From NCBI GenBank assembly GCA_965221145.1, contig OZ244877.1, positions 5,084,001-5,148,000 on the forward strand: a stretch of 64,000 bases of DNA, read 5' to 3'. A program made the translations under genes and the position numbers. The notes beneath the pieces were generated by a model that worked only from the letters and a program-made list of their open reading frames with translations, searched no databases and had not been told where the DNA came from. Source of the stretch: Bin5 sp965221145 (GTDB taxonomy: Bacteria > Chloroflexota > Anaerolineae > Caldilineales > Caldilineaceae). Below, piece after piece: positions 35,761-44,947 of this stretch (positions within the stretch are counted from its first letter, which is position 1; each line of letters starts with the position of its first letter).

Positions 35761-36505
35761 GATTGTTCCTCCGTAGGAAAGTATTCCATAAGCTCGATAT
35801 ATGCGATTTCTGACACAATGATTACACCGGCAGATTGCTTCTTCTTTCTTTCTAGCCCCCCCTTGTCATTTATTATCCATGTTTCTTCCAGGTATATCTG
35901 TTCTTCTGCAGGAGAGCTTGATGCAAACGAGTTTTCAGAGTACCTACCGGCTATTTTGGTACCGTCTCTTAGAAGCTGTTTGAAAAGTAGCTGGTATCGG
36001 CCAAAAAGACGAAAAACGACTGCCGAAAAGTAGTAAATCCTTCATCTATACGTCATAGTTCGCATCGTTTGCGCCGTTTTGCCCCTAACTTGACCCTTTT
36101 CAAACAGGCTCTTAGAGTGATTTTGGCCCAATATGGGTCTCTCTTAGAAAACACGTAACCCCATGGCTTTTGAGTTGGGTGCGCCAATGCCTTAAGTATA
36201 AACTGCGTTTTTCTTAACCGTAGCCATAAGAAAGCCCCAATAACGGGGGCGCAAAACAAAACAAAGAAGTAGAACGCCCAGTAGCCATATGGCCTAGTAT
36301 CCCTAAGATCACTTCCTTCAACTACCAAAATGGGCCAGAATAATGCTGCATAATTTATGCAACTATAGGCAATTGCGTCGATTACTTGCTTTGAAGATTC
36401 CTTATGGACGCTAGGGCTTAGAAGTTCATATACCTTCAACCCAATGAATCCAGGGATAACAAATGCGATGAACAATACTAACTGATCCACATCCCAGATA
36501 TTCAT
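35757..36505 (-). pseudogene. Membrane protein resembling DUF6338, interrupted by a MITE
   Basis: Begins MNIWDVDQLVLFIAFVIPGF at 36505. Helix 1 spans about 6-27, further helices lie at about 48-65 and 80-100, then a soluble part with KPWGYVFSKRDPYWAKITL. The MITE (35971-36110) splits the frame; deleting it and one CTT gives KITLRDGTKIAGRYSENSF and an open frame to the TGA at 35757 (ending FPTEEQS). The order of helices plus a small beta domain with an R-D-G-x-K-I-x-G-R-Y strand resembles DUF6338 proteins as I remember them; unverified. First gene of the GYQP/HEPN operon. Confidence 0.75.
35971..36110. mobile_element. MITE copy 2 (140 bp)
   Basis: Same terminal repeats and internal sequence as 33244-33384, with 3-bp target duplication CTT on both sides. 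Its insertion adds a foreign tail (RACLKRVKLG...) to the membrane protein. Confidence 0.9.
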
Positions 36506-36758
36506 ATTTCGACCTAACACGAGAGTTAAGGCATGGCGGGTCGGTTACAGGATAACCTCCCGACCTCCATGCCTGTCACTACCTGATTGATATCGCAGAA
36601 CAAACATCCCGCTATCGCCTACAACCTCCGAGTTTGGTGAATCAGACTGATCACATTTAGTACCTTCTACTGAACGATTCTAGTCTTAGTGTAGCACACT
36701 TGTACGGCAATCCTAAAGATCGGGATACCATCTTAACATCCCTTTTCTTAGCCCACTC

Positions 36759-38027
36759 TCAAACCACCTCCCGCCTGCCTCTCACAACCCACACCGTCCA
36801 CAACACCATTGGCACCACGCTCAGTCCCGCCATCCCCCAGATGATCGCGGAGATGCTCAGGCTTGTGTCCAGCGCAGCGCCGATGACGCTGGAGGACAGG
36901 GCGCTGCCCAGGTAGAAGAACATGTAGTCGCTGGCGAATACCCGCCCCCGCACCCGATCAGGCGTCATTTGCAGCAACAGTTGCGTCGAGAAGACCCAGA
37001 TCACGCCGCTGCCGGTCGCCCGCACCACCGAGCCAAGCAGCACGGTCGGCAGACTGAAGAGCGGCGCCGTCACCGCCACGCCCGCAATCGCAATCACATA
37101 ACCGACCACGATCGCCTTCTTCAACGACCTGGCGTCGTCGCCGGTGAACCTGCGCGCCACGATCGGGCCAAGTCCTGAGCCGACCCCGGTCAGGCCAAAC
37201 ATCAGCCCCATGCTGATGCCGCCGCCCTCGCCGACGGAAAAGACCTGCTGGGCAATCGCAACCTGGATGACCTGGAAAGCGGTGGCAAGGAAGAGTGCCA
37301 GACTGGCCTTCTGCAGGGCGACAAAGAGGATGTCCAGATGGGCCCGCAGATAGCGCAGGCCGTCGAAGTACTGACGGACAGCCGCGGCAACGGTCTTTTC
37401 CGCCGCCGCGGATGCGAGTTTGGCCGGCATCCGAATCTGCGCCAGCAGCGCGGCCGAGAGCAGGAACGTCAGCGCGTCGAGCACGAAGGCCGGGTACATG
37501 CCCCACGTGCCCGAAAACAGCCCGCCCAGCGCCGCGCCCAGGGCCAGCATCACAGACCAGGTGGCGGAGCTGATTGCGTTCATCGCGCCCAACTCCCTCT
37601 TGTTCGCAAGGTCGGGCAGGATGGAGGTATGGGCGGGATCGAAGAATCCGCTCAGCGCCATCTGCGCCGCAGTCAGCGTGTACAGCATCCAGACGTCCCC
37701 GGCATCGCGCACGAGCAGAAAGCCGAGAACCACCGTTGCCCGCACCAGGTCGGCAGCGATCAGAATGTACTTGCGGTTGTAGCGGTCGGCCACGACGCCG
37801 GCGATGGGGCTGACCACAAACGGCGCCAACATGCGCACGACAAAGAGCGAGCCGACCGCCAGTCCCGATTGCGTCAGCAGACCGATCAGCGCAGCCGCGG
37901 CGACCAGATTGAACCAGTCGCCCAGCAGGCTGACGATCTGACCGAACCAGAGAAAGCGGAAGTTGCGGTTGTTGCGGAGAAGGTCCGTATAGCTGACGGC
38001 GGGTTGCGTGGTGGGATTGGCAGTCAT
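36759..38027 (-). CDS. MFS transporter (EntS-like), copy 1
   Basis: 422 aa with 10-12 hydrophobic helices. MFS signature between TM2 and TM3: GVVADRYNRKYILIAADLVR; second-half counterpart lies near GPIVARRFTGDD. N-terminal LLRNNRNFRFLWFGQIVSLLGDWF is typical of the MFS_3/EntS-like group, which exports siderophores, drugs or metabolites. It is a near duplicate of the gene at 39351-40619. No regulator is adjacent. Confidence 0.9.
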   Translation of the reverse strand: MTANPTTQPAVSYTDLLRNNRNFRFLWFGQIVSLLGDWFNLVAAAALIGLLTQSGLAVGSLFVVRMLAPFVVSPIAGVVADRYNRKYILIAADLVRATVVLGFLLVRDAGDVWMLYTLTAAQMALSGFFDPAHTSILPDLANKRELGAMNAISSATWSVMLALGAALGGLFSGTWGMYPAFVLDALTFLLSAALLAQIRMPAKLASAAAEKTVAAAVRQYFDGLRYLRAHLDILFVALQKASLALFLATAFQVIQVAIAQQVFSVGEGGGISMGLMFGLTGVGSGLGPIVARRFTGDDARSLKKAIVVGYVIAIAGVAVTAPLFSLPTVLLGSVVRATGSGVIWVFSTQLLLQMTPDRVRGRVFASDYMFFYLGSALSSSVIGAALDTSLSISAIIWGMAGLSVVPMVLWTVWVVRGRREVV

Positions 38028-38210
38028 GTGGTCCGGGATCAGTGGCTGGTAAACTGCGTTTGGCCGCCGCCAGGTTGGCAGGTTGCCGCTAGGTTATCAG
38101 GTTCCCGCTATGTGTCCTAGCTGCCGGAGTCGGCAACGGGCAAATCGCTATATGGGCGCAAATGGCAGGAGCCTCTGCCAGAGCGGGCTTTCCTGCACTG
38201 ACAGAAGAGG

Positions 38211-38298
38211 TTGTTGAATGCGCTACCACTTCGTACTATGAGCGCGCATTGTTAGATGCGCTACCGCTTCGCGCGCCCAGAGGGCACCCGAGCGCCGG
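38211..38298 (+). repeat. REP-like repeat family B, short plus long form in tandem
   Basis: TTGTTGAATGCGCTACCAC with ATGAGCGCG, followed at once by GATGCGCTACCGCTTCGCGC and the AGAGGGCACCCGAGCG tail. Confidence 0.8.
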
Positions 38299-38781
38299 AT
38301 AGCGGTATGGGGGGGGCCGGGCGCACGGTGGCGGCGTTCCTGATCGTGGTCGAGTATAGCACAAATGGGCGAATCGGGCAAGTCGGAGTGACGATCGGGT
38401 GCATCCAGGATTTTTGCGCAGTCGTTGTCTGAATTGTGGCTTTCGGGATATGGGGATGGGTTCTGACTAAAGAGAAGGGGCATTTGCCAGCATATCAGGA
38501 CGCGCCCACCCGCCAGTTAAGAAATTTGGATAGCCCCAAAAAGCTGAGGACGCGATTTCATTTTGGGGCGCGGGCAGCGAATTCGTGTGGGTCCCGGATT
38601 TTGGGTCGTGACGCGGGAATCGCTGTGTGAGCGGGCTGTCAGGGGGTGGATTCCAGGAAATTTCTTGCAAAAATGTCCGCTTTGTCCGCTTTACCCCCCC
38701 CCCCCTTGACTACTATACGAAATGAAACGTTCTTTCGCGTTGACGGAGGCTGGCGCTGTTGGCAGGCGGCCAAGGCGTGCA

Positions 38782-38842
38782 TTTGAAGATTTCTTGGCGG
38801 AAGACCTTGATGGAAGGGCCTTTACAAAAAGTCTTCAGAAAC
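38782..38842 (-). repeat. Hairpin repeat family H, diverged copy
   Basis: TTTGAAGATTTCTTGGCGG at the left and TACAAAAAGTCTTCAGAA at the right match the coding-strand orientation of the copy in the IS66 transposase. Confidence 0.6.
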
Positions 38843-38998
38843 GGGGGTTGGCATTGCCTGACCGATGCACAGAGGTATTATACCACACTTCAGTTTTGGC
38901 AGGTGACAGGCTCGGCAGATGGGATGCATCCAGGATATTTGGCGCGCGTCTCGCCCTATCTTGCCAGCTACGCGGGGTGCGGGCGAGACACGCGGGAT

Positions 38999-39058
38999 TT
39001 TGAAGGTTTTTTGTATTGGCGTTGGCAATGAAAGCCTCTCCGCCAAAAAACCTTCAAA
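38999..39058 (+). repeat. Hairpin repeat family H, 60 bp
   Basis: TTTGAAGGTTTTTTGTATTG and CCGCCAAAAAACCTTCAAA arms pair over about 18 bp. Compensating changes against the IS66 copy (GG/CC for GA/TC) keep the stem. Confidence 0.8.
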
Positions 39059-39350
39059 CCCAGGGGGATATGCAATAATCTCGGATGCACCCTGACGATC
39101 GGGGTGCATCCCCCAATGGGGGTGGTCCGCTGAAGCGGAACCTTCCGACTGCCTCAGGTCAGGTACGAGGAGATCCACGAAGGACACAGAGGGGCACGAA
39201 GGATAGAGACGCCGGCAGTTCCAGGGGGATGACCCCAATTCTGGAATGCACCCTAACACATAATAATATGGGATGCACCCCTACGCGCGCGCATGTGCGG
39301 AGGGTCACAGATCGGAATTCCATCTCAGCTTCTTCCTGCCTGCATGCTCC

Positions 39351-40619
39351 TTAAACCACCTCCCGCTTACCTTTCATCACCCACAGCGTCCACAGCGCCA
39401 TCGGAAATAGGGTCAACCCCGTCATCCACCAGATGATCGCCGAGATGCTCAGATTGCTATCCAGCGCGGCGCCGACGACGCTGGAGGCCAGCGCGCTGCC
39501 CAGGTAAAAGAACATGAATTCGGTGGCGAAAACGCGGCCATGCACGCGCCCGGGCACCGATTGCAACAGCAACTGGGTGGAAAAGACCCAGACGATGCCG
39601 CTGCCGATCACCCGTACGATGATCCCCAGCAGCACTAGCGGCAGATTGAAGAGCGGCGCCGTCACTGCCGCCCCGAGCACACTGATGAGATAGGCGACAG
39701 CGATCGCCTTTCTCAGGGTCGGTCCGTCGTCCCCGGTCATCTTGCGGGCCAGTATCGGGCCGATGCCCGATCCAACCCCGGCCAGACCAAACATCAGCCC
39801 CATGCCGATGCCGCCGCCCTCACCGACGATAAAGACCTGCTGCGAGATCGCCACCAGAACCACCTGAAAGCCAGCAGAAAGGAAAAGGGAGAGGATCGCC
39901 TTTTGCAAGGTGATGATGAGGATGTCCAGATGTTCCCGCAGATAGCGCAGGCCATCGATGTACTGGAGTACCGCCGCAGCGACGGTTTTTTCTGCCGCCG
40001 CGGATGCGAGCCTGGCCGGCATGCGAATCTGCGCCAGCAGCGCAGCGGAGAGCAGGAACGTCAGCGCATCGAGCACGAAGGCCGGGTATATGCCCCACAC
40101 GCCGGCGACAAGCCCACCCAGCGCCGCGCCCAGGGCCAGCATCACCGACCAGGTGGCGGAACTGAGGGCGTTCATCGCGCCCAATTCTCGCTCGCCCGCC
40201 AGTTCGGGCAAGATGGAGGTACGGGCGGGATAGAAGAATCCGCTCAGAGCCAACTGCACGGCCGTCAGCGTGTACAACAGCCAAACGTCCCCGGCATCGC
40301 GCACGAGCAGAAAGCCGAGGACCACGGTCGCCCGCACCAGGTCGGCAGCGATCAGAATGTACTTGCGGTTGTAGCGGTCGGCCACGACGCCGGTGATGGG
40401 GCTGACCACAAACGGCGCCAACATGCGCACCACAAAGAGCGAGCCGACCGCCAGGCCCGATTGCGTCAGCAGACCGACCAGCGCAGCCGAGGCGACCAGA
40501 TTGAACCAGTCGCCCAGCAGGCTGACGATCTGACCAAACCAGAGAAAGCGGAAGTTGCGGTTGTTGCGGAGAAGGTCCGTATAGCTGACGGCGGGTTTCG
40601 TGGTGGGATTGGCGGTCAT
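39351..40619 (-). CDS. MFS transporter (EntS-like), copy 2
   Basis: 422 aa, same length as copy 1 and identical over most positions, for example RNFRFLWFGQIVSLLGDWF and GVVADRYNRKYILIAADLVR. Differences cluster in the second half (RKMTGDDGPTLRKAIAVAY, IIVRVIGSGIVWV). A tandem duplication followed by divergence is the simplest reading; the second-half changes could alter substrate range. The upstream gap carries a family B repeat. Confidence 0.9.
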   Translation of the reverse strand: MTANPTTKPAVSYTDLLRNNRNFRFLWFGQIVSLLGDWFNLVASAALVGLLTQSGLAVGSLFVVRMLAPFVVSPITGVVADRYNRKYILIAADLVRATVVLGFLLVRDAGDVWLLYTLTAVQLALSGFFYPARTSILPELAGERELGAMNALSSATWSVMLALGAALGGLVAGVWGIYPAFVLDALTFLLSAALLAQIRMPARLASAAAEKTVAAAVLQYIDGLRYLREHLDILIITLQKAILSLFLSAGFQVVLVAISQQVFIVGEGGGIGMGLMFGLAGVGSGIGPILARKMTGDDGPTLRKAIAVAYLISVLGAAVTAPLFNLPLVLLGIIVRVIGSGIVWVFSTQLLLQSVPGRVHGRVFATEFMFFYLGSALASSVVGAALDSNLSISAIIWWMTGLTLFPMALWTLWVMKGKREVV

Positions 40620-40623
40620 GTGG

Positions 40624-40660
40624 TTGTTGAATGCGCTACCGCTTCGCTATATGAGCGCGA
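40624..40660 (+). repeat. REP-like repeat family B, short form
   Basis: TTGTTGAATGCGCTACCGC followed by TTCGCTATATGAGCGCGA; GCGCT and AGCGC ends can pair. Confidence 0.8.
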
Positions 40661-40691
40661 TTTGGGATCGGTGGCTATTGGTCACTTGCCA

Positions 40692-41474
40692 CTACTTCCC
40701 CATGCCTCGCAGCGCGCGCAGGCAGCGGTCGACCGCATCCAGGGGCGCATAGGCGTCGCTCTCGTACTCGACGATGTACCATTCCGTGCCGCCGACCGCT
40801 TCGCAGGCGTCGAAGAACGCGGCCCAGTCGGTGTCATCCTCGCCGATAACCGGGTCGAAGGCCGAGTGGGGATAATCGTGCCCAGATCCATCGTGCATGC
40901 TCTTCGTAAACGGCTTCAGATGCACGGTCAGCGCGCGGCCGGGGTAGCTGCGGATGATGCCCACCGGCTCCGCGCCGCCGAAGATGGCGTTGCCGGTATC
41001 GAACTGCATGATGACCGACGGGTCGGTGTTGCCGAAGAAGGTGTCCCAGGGGGTCTCGCCGTCCAGCGGCATGAACTCGTGGAAATGGTTGTGATACCCC
41101 GTCCGCATTCCTTCGGCGGCCAGGCGTGCGGCGAGGCGGTTGGTAAAGTCGGCCAGCTTCAGCCAATCGTCGCGGCTCTGGCGCAACTCTTCGGGGATGC
41201 CGGGGATGATCAGCTTGTCATTGCCCAACGCATGGTGGAAGGCGATCGTCTCGTCGAGCGCGTCATCCTGCACCAGGGCGAAGGGCACATGCCAGCCGCT
41301 GCAAAGCAGGCCGAGTTCATCCAGTTGGGCCTTCAGCGCGGCGGCGGTGTGCTGGGGCGGGCCTGCGAACTCAACCCCGCTGTAGCCCATCTGCGCCACC
41401 GCGGCCAGCGTGCCGGGCATATCCGCGGCAAACTCATGGCGCACGGAAAAAAGTTGCAGAGCAATCGGAGGCAT
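40692..41474 (-). CDS. Sugar phosphate isomerase/epimerase (xylose isomerase-like TIM barrel)
   Basis: 260 aa from ATG 41474 (AAGGAATCCGTTCCC upstream); the frame extends to 41834 but that part has a composition unlike the family. Opening IALQLFSVRHEFAADMPGTL, then GYSGVEFAG, metal-site motifs YHNHFHEF (about 137-144), QFDTGNAIFGGA and VHLKPF, ending with a Glu in IVEYES. This is the AP_endonuc_2 type of sugar isomerase, common in carbohydrate catabolic clusters. Its neighbour (41552-42736) is an enolase-superfamily dehydratase. Confidence 0.88.
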   Translation of the reverse strand: MPPIALQLFSVRHEFAADMPGTLAAVAQMGYSGVEFAGPPQHTAAALKAQLDELGLLCSGWHVPFALVQDDALDETIAFHHALGNDKLIIPGIPEELRQSRDDWLKLADFTNRLAARLAAEGMRTGYHNHFHEFMPLDGETPWDTFFGNTDPSVIMQFDTGNAIFGGAEPVGIIRSYPGRALTVHLKPFTKSMHDGSGHDYPHSAFDPVIGEDDTDWAAFFDACEAVGGTEWYIVEYESDAYAPLDAVDRCLRALRGMGK

Positions 41475-41551
41475 GGGAACGGATTCCTTTCCTATATGTA
41501 AGCGTTTGGTGGCTCGTGCAGCTGTTGACAACTGGAAACTGGCTAGTGATG

Positions 41552-42736
41552 TTATCTGCCGGTTTTTCTTATAGCCACACTTAGTTGTCGCACGGCCATC
41601 TCGTCGATCTCTACACCCAGGCCCGGCCCGGTGGGCACATCGAGAAAGCCACCCGTCTGATCGAACGGCTCGGCGATGCCCTCGCGGATGGGGCTGGGCG
41701 TGCGGTCGAACTCCATGACCGGCTCCTGCTGGTAGGGACGCGGCACGCGCGCCGGCGGACATTCCGGCACGGCCGCGGCCACATGCAGGCTGGCCGCAAT
41801 CATCACCGGCGACCCCCACACGTGGGGATTGCACAGAATGCCAAAGGCATTCGCCATCGAGGCCACCCGGTGCATTTCGGTGATGCCGCCCACGTTCATC
41901 ACGTCCGGCTGGACGATATCCACCGCCCGTCGGCCTATATAGTCCTTGAACTCATAGCGGGTGCGCAGGTTTTCGCCGCCCGCAATCGCCATCGGCAGCG
42001 CGCCCTTCACCTGCAAGTATCCCTCCACATCCCTGGCGTTGACCGGCTCCTCGAACCAGAAGATGTCGAGCGCAGCCAACTCGAGGCCGATGCGGATCGC
42101 GGTCGTGGCGTTGTAGGCCTGATTGGCGTCCACCATCAGGAAGATATCCGGTCCGATCGCATCGCGGATGGCCGCCACGCGGCGCACATCCTGCGCCAGG
42201 GGAAGCCCGCCGACCTTCGTCTTCATGCCCGCGAAGCCCAACTCCACGTACATCCTGGCCTCGTCGAGCAGCCCTTGCGGAAACGGGCTGCGGCTCGAGG
42301 CGGCGGCGAGACATTCCTCCGAATAGTAGAGGCCGGTCGCGTAGACGGCGATGCGCTCACGTACCCGTCCGCCCAGGAGCGCCGAAACTGGCAGTCCGCT
42401 CGCCTTGCCGGCGATGTCCCACAGGGCAGTGTCGACCGCGCTGATGGAGTTGCCGCCGATTCCGACGGCGTCGTTGCCATTGTAGAGCGTTTGGAACATC
42501 CTCTGCCACAGCCCATTGCGCTGCATCGGGTCCGCGTCCAGCAGCAGGGGCGCGAAGCCCTCGTGGACCAGGCGCGCGGATGGGCCGCTCAACCCTTCCC
42601 CCCAGCCGACGATTCCGTCGTCGGTGATCAGCTTGACCAGCCCCACTGCGCGTTTTTCCGTCCAGCCCTGGGACCAGCCAAAGCCCGGCTCGATCGGCGC
42701 TTCAAGGAGAAAGGATTCGATAGAGGAGATACGCAT
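41552..42736 (-). CDS. Enolase-superfamily sugar-acid dehydratase (mandelate racemase group)
   Basis: 394 aa from ATG 42736, with GGAG nearby. Catalytic Lys pair in GMKTKVGG (about 175-182), metal ligands in MVDANQAYN, WFEEPVN and GGENLRTR, and the general acid His region NPHVWGSPVMIAAS. The His following the barrel places it in the mandelate racemase-type subgroup that acts on acid sugars. It is upstream of the TIM-barrel isomerase gene, 77 bp apart on the same strand; the two may form a catabolic pair. Confidence 0.88.
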   Translation of the reverse strand: MRISSIESFLLEAPIEPGFGWSQGWTEKRAVGLVKLITDDGIVGWGEGLSGPSARLVHEGFAPLLLDADPMQRNGLWQRMFQTLYNGNDAVGIGGNSISAVDTALWDIAGKASGLPVSALLGGRVRERIAVYATGLYYSEECLAAASSRSPFPQGLLDEARMYVELGFAGMKTKVGGLPLAQDVRRVAAIRDAIGPDIFLMVDANQAYNATTAIRIGLELAALDIFWFEEPVNARDVEGYLQVKGALPMAIAGGENLRTRYEFKDYIGRRAVDIVQPDVMNVGGITEMHRVASMANAFGILCNPHVWGSPVMIAASLHVAAAVPECPPARVPRPYQQEPVMEFDRTPSPIREGIAEPFDQTGGFLDVPTGPGLGVEIDEMAVRQLSVAIRKTGR

Positions 42737-42753
42737 GTCCGGCGCTCCGCATG

Positions 42754-42800
42754 GGGCCGCTGCCAACTACCCGAGCCATTGGGGTCAGCGGCGGCCAAAA
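42754..42800 (-). repeat. Dispersed repeat family D, diverged copy
   Basis: GGTCAGCGGCGGCCAAAA at one end and GGCCGCTGCCAACTACC at the other mirror the ends of 45838-45886. It lies upstream of the dehydratase gene. Confidence 0.55.
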
Positions 42801-43714
42801 CTTGCAGTTATTGATCACTGGCCGCGGGAAACTGGCACCTATAGTACCATACGGGGAATAAAATATGCGATCACGAGCAGCGCGCTACCTGGGTGGGTGC
42901 GGGCCAAAATGGGGGTGAGATATACTGAAAGGTAGCGGTTGGGAAGAAAGCGAAAAGAGTAAGGGGCAATGGAACTGTAATGTTGATTATGTTGTCAGTG
43001 ACCAATTTATGTACTGGCAAAATCGAGTTGTATGGCCTGCTCGCCATGAACAACGACCATCTGCGAAGCCGGCCAGCTGTCTTTCACGCAGTGGGGGCCT
43101 TCATAATGAATGGCGCCCTGCAACGCTTGCGCTTCTCCGTTGACACAGAGCGCTCCGTCCCAGTCGAATGTAACGCTGTCACCCTGCAACCGACGATACG
43201 ATACGGAAAGCCCGTCGCAGACAAAACGGGCGGCCAGGACGCGCTTACGGAAATTGGCGAACGAGCCATAATCGGCGTTGCGCCCCATCTGGCACAGCCA
43301 TGCAACGTCACGCCCATTGGCCCGTAACGCCCGATACGCGCTGGGGCCGTCCTGCTCCAACTCTATCGGGCGCGAACAGCCCAGCGCGATGTAAGCGTCC
43401 CCTTTGGCGGCAAAAGCCCAGTTGTTGCGGATGCCCACCTGATGCTCGTCGAAGGCGAACGTCGGGAAGTAGGCGCGGGTGAAGCCGAGCGGGTCCGCCT
43501 CCGGCAGCGAATAGAGCGCGATCAAGAGATCATGATGCTGGGTGCAGCGTGGCAGCAGCCCGCTGCGCCAGTCGCCCCCCCCGTGGGCATTGGTTGCTTC
43601 AGCTATGCGACGGTTTGCCCCATCCGCCCGCCATCGCAAACCGTCGCCGTCGCCCGGATGGTTGACAAACACGATCGCGTCTGCGCCCAGGGTAGCCTGC
43701 CAACTCTGCCCGCC

Positions 43715-43958
43715 CCGGCTGCGCTGACCCGGCTGCGCTGACCCGGCTGCGCTGACCCGGCTGCGCTGACCCGGCTGCGCTGACCCGGCTGCGCTGACCC
43801 GGCTGCGCTGACCCGGCTGCGCTGACCCGGCTGCGCTGACCCGGCTGCGCTGACCCGGCTGCGCTGACCCGGCTGCGCTGACCCGGCTGCGCTGACCCGG
43901 CTGCGCTGACCCGGCTGCGCTGACCCGGCTGCGCTGACCCGGCTGCGCTGACCCGGCT
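43715..43958. repeat. 14-bp minisatellite, 17 full units plus 6 bp
   Basis: Perfect head-to-tail units of CCGGCTGCGCTGAC. Because 14 is not a multiple of 3, each unit shifts the frame, and all three minus-strand frames are open across it, coding SAAGSAQPGQRSRV repeats. Confidence 0.97.
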
Positions 43959-44887
43959 GAAAATCCTGCGCGCTACAGAGCAGATAGTCCGGCGTCTTGT
44001 AGATCGCCTTGTGCAGCGTCCGAGGTGTGAGGTTTTCTCTCTCTCCTCTCCATTCTCTCCTCTTATGGCGTGCCGTTCGGTCGCCCACATACCGGCGGCG
44101 TGGGTCTCGGACGCCAGCGCCGCGATCACGGGCGGCTGCTCATAACCCTGACAACAGGCCAGGCTGACCGGCGCGGCCCAATGCCAGTTCCATGCGCCGA
44201 TGCCCCACAGAAGGCGCGCAATGCCTGCCAGCGGCGACACGTACCCACTCCGGGCGGGAGCGAAATGGCTATTGGGCTGGCTGGCTGCGTAGACACCCTG
44301 GAAGGAATCCAGCGCCAAGGTAACCAGCGCTTTGTCCATCACAACCGCCGCCAGATTCCAGATCTGTTCCGAATCGGCCAGGTCGATCAGGTGTGACAGC
44401 GCGATCAGCAGTTGCGCCAGTCCATGGCCCGATGTGTCGAGGAATCCATCTGTCGCGGCGCGCTGGAGCCAGCGCGTGACCGCTTCCTCGCTGCGCTGGC
44501 GATGCCACTGCCCGGTCTGGCTGCTGCATGGGAACGAACATTCTGGATAGCGTTGCCCGGCCAGCATTTCACAGGCGCTGAGCAGCAGCCTGTCCGTGTC
44601 GCCCAGATTCTTGTCCGTATTCTCTGCGTAATCTCGCTCGCAGTAGGCAAGACCGGTCACGCAGTCTTCGAGCGGTTGCCGGATCTCGGCGGGGAACTCT
44701 TCGCTTTCTCCGTAGCGGCTGATCATGCCCAGCAGGCCGATGAGGCGCGCAAGATGCGCTTCTTCATAGCCCTCGACCGCGCCGATGGCGGCAACGATAT
44801 GCCTTGGGTCGATCCGCTGCCACAAGCCCAGGGTCATCTTGGCGATCTCGGAAAACAGGCCGTCGTCCAGCGCAGTGTCAGATGCGC

Positions 44888-44947
44888 CCCAGGTTCCGGC
44901 CTTCGCCAAGTGCGCGGCAGATGCGGTCGGCTCAGGCCGGACCGGAA
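44888..44947 (+). repeat. Dispersed 60-bp repeat, family A, copy 3 (inverted)
   Basis: TTCGCCAAGTGCGCGGCAG and GGCTCAGGCCGGACCGGAA match copies at 519 and 14850 in reverse orientation. It lies in frame within the frameshifted gene (residues VRPEPTASAAHLAKAG on the minus strand). Confidence 0.8.

Larger units (their letters stand above)
38028..39350. other. 1.3-kb repeat-rich spacer between MFS copies
   Basis: No gene supported; open frames here are short and of odd composition. It contains family B (38211-38298), a family C fragment (38412-38450), two family H hairpins, a run of 12 C (38694-38705) and several GGATGCACCC or GGGTGCATCC words (38398, 38927, 39085, 39109, 39271), including an inverted pair around 39085-39111. 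Confidence 0.6.

Noticed and set aside
38722..39031. Short plus-strand frames in the MFS spacer
   Set aside because: They run across hairpin repeats and have no ribosome site or recognisable content.
39903..41501. 532-codon open frame on the plus strand
   Set aside because: It runs antisense across two unrelated real genes (MFS copy 2 and the TIM-barrel isomerase) and a repeat between them.
43715..43958. CRISPR array
   Set aside because: Units are directly adjacent 14-mers with no spacers, and no cas genes are present.
43603..44088. 161-codon frame with SAAGSAQPGQRSRV repeats as a separate repeat protein
   Set aside because: The repeats are a by-product of the 14-bp minisatellite; flanking residues match the large broken gene.
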